Part shown: one piece after another, positions 61,668 through 64,000 of the stretch
How positions within the stretch are numbered: the stretch's first letter is position 1
How the letters are laid out: each line of letters starts with the position of its first letter
Origin: Streptomyces lavendulae subsp. lavendulae
Lineage (GTDB): Bacteria; Actinomycetota; Actinomycetes; Streptomycetales; Streptomycetaceae
Direction: 5' to 3'
Assembly (NCBI RefSeq): GCF_002803845.1
Contig: NZ_CP024985.1
Span: forward strand, 3,968,001 to 4,032,000
Length of the DNA stretch: 64,000 nt
Position numbers and translations under genes: made by a program
The notes under the pieces: model-generated
The model's database searches: none
Seen by the model: the letters and a program-made list of their open reading frames with translations, nothing else
What the model was told of the DNA's origin: nothing

Positions 61668-62171
61668 GTGCTCGACATCGGCTACTCCCTCTCCCGGCGC
61701 TTCCCGGACCCCCCGCAGACCGACTACCGCTCGGCGGACGTCCGGACCCTGCGGCACGACCTGTTCTGCGGCGACGTCTACCTCGCGGACACCGTCAAGG
61801 ACACCGAGGTGTCCACAGCCTGGGGATGGGTACCGGTCCTCGACTTCGCCTGGGCCCTGTGCGACATCGTCGAGCAGCTCGACGAGGACCCGCGCGGCAG
61901 CCGCTCCGCGAACCGCCAGTACGCCGAACTCGACTTCACCGAATCCGCGGACCGGATGCTCTTCGAACGCCGCTTCGGCTGGGTCGACATCGAGGCCGAC
62001 TGGATGGACCCGGAAGAGCCCCCGCTGACCTTCAGCCACCGCCTGCTGCGCCGCGAGGCCCGCGACTTCCTCCACGACCTGATCGCGGACCTCATCGACA
62101 TGCACGACGGCCTGGCCGACAACCCGATCATCTGGACCCTCCAGTCCCGCTTCCCCCGCGTCCCGGCATAA
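61668..62171 (+). CDS. Hypothetical protein (Streptomyces-type, about 167 aa)
   Basis: 167 residues, acidic, with many Trp and aromatic residues. Blocks such as TDYRSADVRTLRHDLFCGDVYLADT, TAWGWVPVLDFAWALCDIVEQLDED and NRQYAELDFTESADRMLFERR look like a conserved family, but I cannot name its function. No signal or membrane segment. The start is given by the leaderless pattern. Convergent with the pentapeptide-repeat gene; the 116-base gap between them holds only GC-rich sequence. Confidence 0.65.
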   Translation: MLDIGYSLSRRFPDPPQTDYRSADVRTLRHDLFCGDVYLADTVKDTEVSTAWGWVPVLDFAWALCDIVEQLDEDPRGSRSANRQYAELDFTESADRMLFERRFGWVDIEADWMDPEEPPLTFSHRLLRREARDFLHDLIADLIDMHDGLADNPIIWTLQSRFPRVPA

Positions 62172-62287
62172 CCCCGCCGGGGGCAACCCCCCGAACCCAC
62201 CCCAAGCCCCCACACCTCCACACCCCGAACTCCGGCCCTTGGCCCCCTCGCGGCTCCGCGCCGCGGAATGGGATGTCCGGGCCCCGT

Positions 62288-62977
62288 CTAGCCCTCCACG
62301 CGCAGCCCCAGCTGCGCCGCCAGCGCCGGGGCCAGGTCGAAGAGCTGTGCCGGGCTGATCACCGCCCCGGCCAGGGCCTCCACCCCGCGCGCGATCCCCA
62401 GCTCCGACGCCGCCCGCAGGTCCACGTCCGTCATCCGCGCCCCCGTGAAGTCCGCCCCCCGCACCACGCAGCCCCGGAACTCCACGCGCTCCAGCACCGC
62501 ACCCCCGAAGTCCGGCTCCACCAGTACGCACCCGTCGAAGACCACGTCCTTCAACCGCGCCGTCCGCAGGTTGAGGTAGTCGATCTTCCCGCCCCGTACG
62601 AGCACCCGCTCCAGCACCGCCCCGTGCAACTGCGCCCCGCCCAGCCGCGCCTCCACCAGCTCCACGTCCCGCAGCGACGCCCCCGCCAGATCCGTCCCGA
62701 CCCCCCGGACCCCCTCCAGCACCGAGTCCAGGATCCGCGCCTTCGCCAGCCCCGCCCCGTCCAGCCTGCACCGGCGCAGCGCGCAGTCCATGAACCGCGC
62801 CCCGACGCCCTCCTGCCCCGCCAGGTCCACGTCCGCGAACTCCAGCCCGTCATAGTCCCCGTCCGGCTCCAGCCCACCGCCCTCCCACGCCACCAGCCCC
62901 GGCAGCCGGACCTCCGCCCGCCTCGCCGCCCTGACCGCCCCGCCAGCCCGCCCGCGCACCCGCTCGCTCCGCACCAT
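62288..62977 (-). CDS. Pentapeptide-repeat protein
   Basis: 229 residues. Residues about 50-200 consist of A(D/N)LxX-type pentapeptides (for example LEFADVDLAGQEG, ASLRDVELVEARLGGAQLHGAVLERV, VVRGADFTGARMTDVDLRAAS), forming a right-handed quadrilateral helix. The C terminus (ALAGAVISPAQLFDLAPALAAQLGL) caps it. Similar proteins include DNA-mimic gyrase protectors, but most have no known job. ATG 62977 has CACGAT 6 bases upstream. Divergent from the quinone reductase. Confidence 0.85.
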   Translation of the reverse strand: MVRSERVRGRAGGAVRAARRAEVRLPGLVAWEGGGLEPDGDYDGLEFADVDLAGQEGVGARFMDCALRRCRLDGAGLAKARILDSVLEGVRGVGTDLAGASLRDVELVEARLGGAQLHGAVLERVLVRGGKIDYLNLRTARLKDVVFDGCVLVEPDFGGAVLERVEFRGCVVRGADFTGARMTDVDLRAASELGIARGVEALAGAVISPAQLFDLAPALAAQLGLRVEG

Positions 62978-63016
62978 CCCCCCATCGTGACCCACGGGAC
63001 CGACAACGGAACGCCC

Positions 63017-63047
63017 TTGACCTCAACCCCGCTTCAGGTCGCACGCT
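63017..63047 (+). promoter_or_regulatory. SoxR-type promoter with 19-bp spacer
   Basis: TTGACC (63017-63022), 19-base spacer, CACGCT (63042-63047), then 6 bases to ATG 63054. The spacer is covered by the inverted repeat GACCTCAA (63019-63026) and TTCAGGTC (63033-63040), the layout bound by MerR-family activators of SoxR type. Confidence 0.78.
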
Positions 63048-63053
63048 GGCCGC

Positions 63054-64000
63054 ATGGACACCATGCGCGCGATCCGCCTCCACGCCTTCGGCCCCGCCGA
63101 GAACCTCTCCTACGAGACCGTCCCCCGCCCCGTACCCGGCCCCGGCCAGGTCCGCATCGCCGTCGCCTCCGCCGGCGTCCACCTCCTCGACATCAACCTC
63201 CGCAAGGGCATCCAGGGCCCCCCGGCGCCCCTGCCCGAACTCCCCACCACCCCCGGCCGCGAAGTCTCCGGCACCGTCGACGCCGTCGGCCCCGGCACCG
63301 ACCCCGCCTGGCTCGGCCGGACCGTCGTCGCCCACCTCGGCTTCGCCCCCGGCGGCTACGCCGAGTACGCCGTCACCGACGCCGGCCGCCTCCACCCCGT
63401 CCCCGACGGCCTCGACACCGCCCAGGCCGTCACCATGATCGGCACCGGCCGCACCACCCTCGGCATCCTCCAGTTCGCCGACCTCGGCCCCGGCTCCACC
63501 GCCCTGATCACCGCCGCCGCCGGAGGCATCGGCACCCTGCTCGTCCAGTACGCCAAGAACGTCGGCGCCACCGTCGTCGCCCTCGCCGGAGGCCCCGCAA
63601 AAACCGCCCGGGCCACCGCCAACGGCGCCGACCTCGCCGTCGACTACACCACCGACCACTGGGCCGACACCGTCCGCGCCCACCACCCCGACGGCGCCAC
63701 CGTCCTCTTCGACTCCGTCGGCGGCACCACCGCACGGACCGCCCTCGGCCTCCTCGCCCCCGGCGCCCGCCACCTCGTCCACGGCTGGTCCTCCGGCCCC
63801 CTCACCCTCACCGAAGCCGAACAGGACGACCTCACCGCCCGCGGCATCACCACCCACCACGTCCTCGGCCCCGCCATGCTCGAAGCCGTCGGAGCCCCCG
63901 ACCCCCTGCGCGTCCTGGAAACCCGCGCCCTCGCCGAAGCCGCCACCGGCCGGCTGCGCCCCGCCGTTCAGCGCTACCCCCTGGCCGAAGCGGCGGCCGC
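63054..64000 (+). CDS. Zinc-binding-type NADPH:quinone oxidoreductase (MDR family), runs off the window
   Basis: At least 315 residues, continuing past the right edge. MDR/QOR signatures: IRLHAFGPAENLSYETVPRPVPGPGQVRIAV, VHLLDINLRKG, LPTTPGREVSGTVDAVG, GTGRTTLG, STALITAAAGGIGTLLVQYAKN (NADPH-binding AAxGGIG) and LFDSVGGTTARTAL. No structural zinc-ligand Cys cluster, so a quinone-reductase-type MDR. Its SoxR-type promoter fits a role against redox-cycling compounds. In S. coelicolor SoxR activates a homologous gene (SCO4266, from memory). Confidence 0.9.
   Translation, partial: MDTMRAIRLHAFGPAENLSYETVPRPVPGPGQVRIAVASAGVHLLDINLRKGIQGPPAPLPELPTTPGREVSGTVDAVGPGTDPAWLGRTVVAHLGFAPGGYAEYAVTDAGRLHPVPDGLDTAQAVTMIGTGRTTLGILQFADLGPGSTALITAAAGGIGTLLVQYAKNVGATVVALAGGPAKTARATANGADLAVDYTTDHWADTVRAHHPDGATVLFDSVGGTTARTALGLLAPGARHLVHGWSSGPLTLTEAEQDDLTARGITTHHVLGPAMLEAVGAPDPLRVLETRALAEAATGRLRPAVQRYPLAEAAA

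Noticed and set aside
1..64000. tRNA genes, CRISPR arrays, insertion sequences, prophage or biosynthetic cluster
   Set aside because: No cloverleaf, regular spacer array, transposase, integrase, phage structural or PKS/NRPS sequence was found by eye.

Overview
This is a contiguous piece of Streptomyces chromosome. The evidence is very high G+C with strong third-position bias, many GTG starts, and Streptomyces-type families: DUF3027, DUF2771, DUF3263, the futalosine menaquinone genes mqnB/mqnD, a DasR-type nag locus, a CdgB-like GGDEF protein, HbpS-SenS-SenR and a SoxR-type promoter. From memory and unchecked, the order resembles the S. coelicolor core region running from the mqn genes through groEL2, thrC and nagA to cdgB and the SoxR-controlled quinone reductase. 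I see no rRNA, tRNA, insertion sequence, prophage, CRISPR array or biosynthetic cluster. It is core chromosome, and most of the novelty lies in regulatory DNA and unusual gene architectures.

Layout. 1-8.6 kb: end of a dimethylargininase gene, a YbaK deacylase, a YjbR fusion, a tiny leaderless membrane peptide, an aldo/keto reductase, an SGNH hydrolase, an anchored propeller-like protein, an AraC regulator, flotillin, MepB and an NfeD-like OB protein. 8.6-15 kb: DUF3027, an MFS exporter, a DUF2771 lipoprotein, mqnB-mqnD, a cold-shock protein and a HAD hydrolase. 15.3-25 kb: a membrane protein, an XPB helicase with a motorless partner (XPB N-terminal-like domain plus WYL), DUF4291, a shortened GT87 protein and a HelD-like RNA polymerase recycling factor behind a structured leader. 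25-33 kb: a repeat-rich gap, cutC with a DasR-like site, an HD phosphohydrolase, a drug exporter, a MurR-MurQ-MurP-like N-acetylmuramate module and a subtilase. 34-41 kb: GH16, a stand-alone TrpF, Uma2, groEL with two CIRCE elements, a cold-shock protein, and a threonine-synthase-like gene with a ThiS-like sulfur carrier under a SAM-I riboswitch.

41-50.5 kb: gpgS, otsA, a rhomboid-like protein divergent from a TetR regulator, otsB, DUF3263, then a sugar-binding lipoprotein divergent from a ROK kinase and nagA with two DasR-like sites between them, and a PfkB kinase. 50.5-58.3 kb: a CBM-like membrane protein, a CdgB-like cyclase with a BldD-type box, a flavin reductase, ArfB, TerD, GNAT, an M1 aminopeptidase lipoprotein and HbpS. 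58.5-64 kb: SenS-SenR, an M4 peptidase, a hypothetical, a pentapeptide-repeat protein and the first part of a SoxR-type quinone reductase.

Themes. Amino-sugar recycling appears in three places (murR-murQ-murP; binding protein/kinase/nagA; a dre-like site at cutC). About 25 genes carry an (T/C/G)ANNNT hexamer 6-7 bases before the start codon, the mark of leaderless mRNAs. The most interesting items are the SAM-riboswitch operon that redefines the thrC-like gene, the XPB pair, and a set of palindromic operators and repeat elements.
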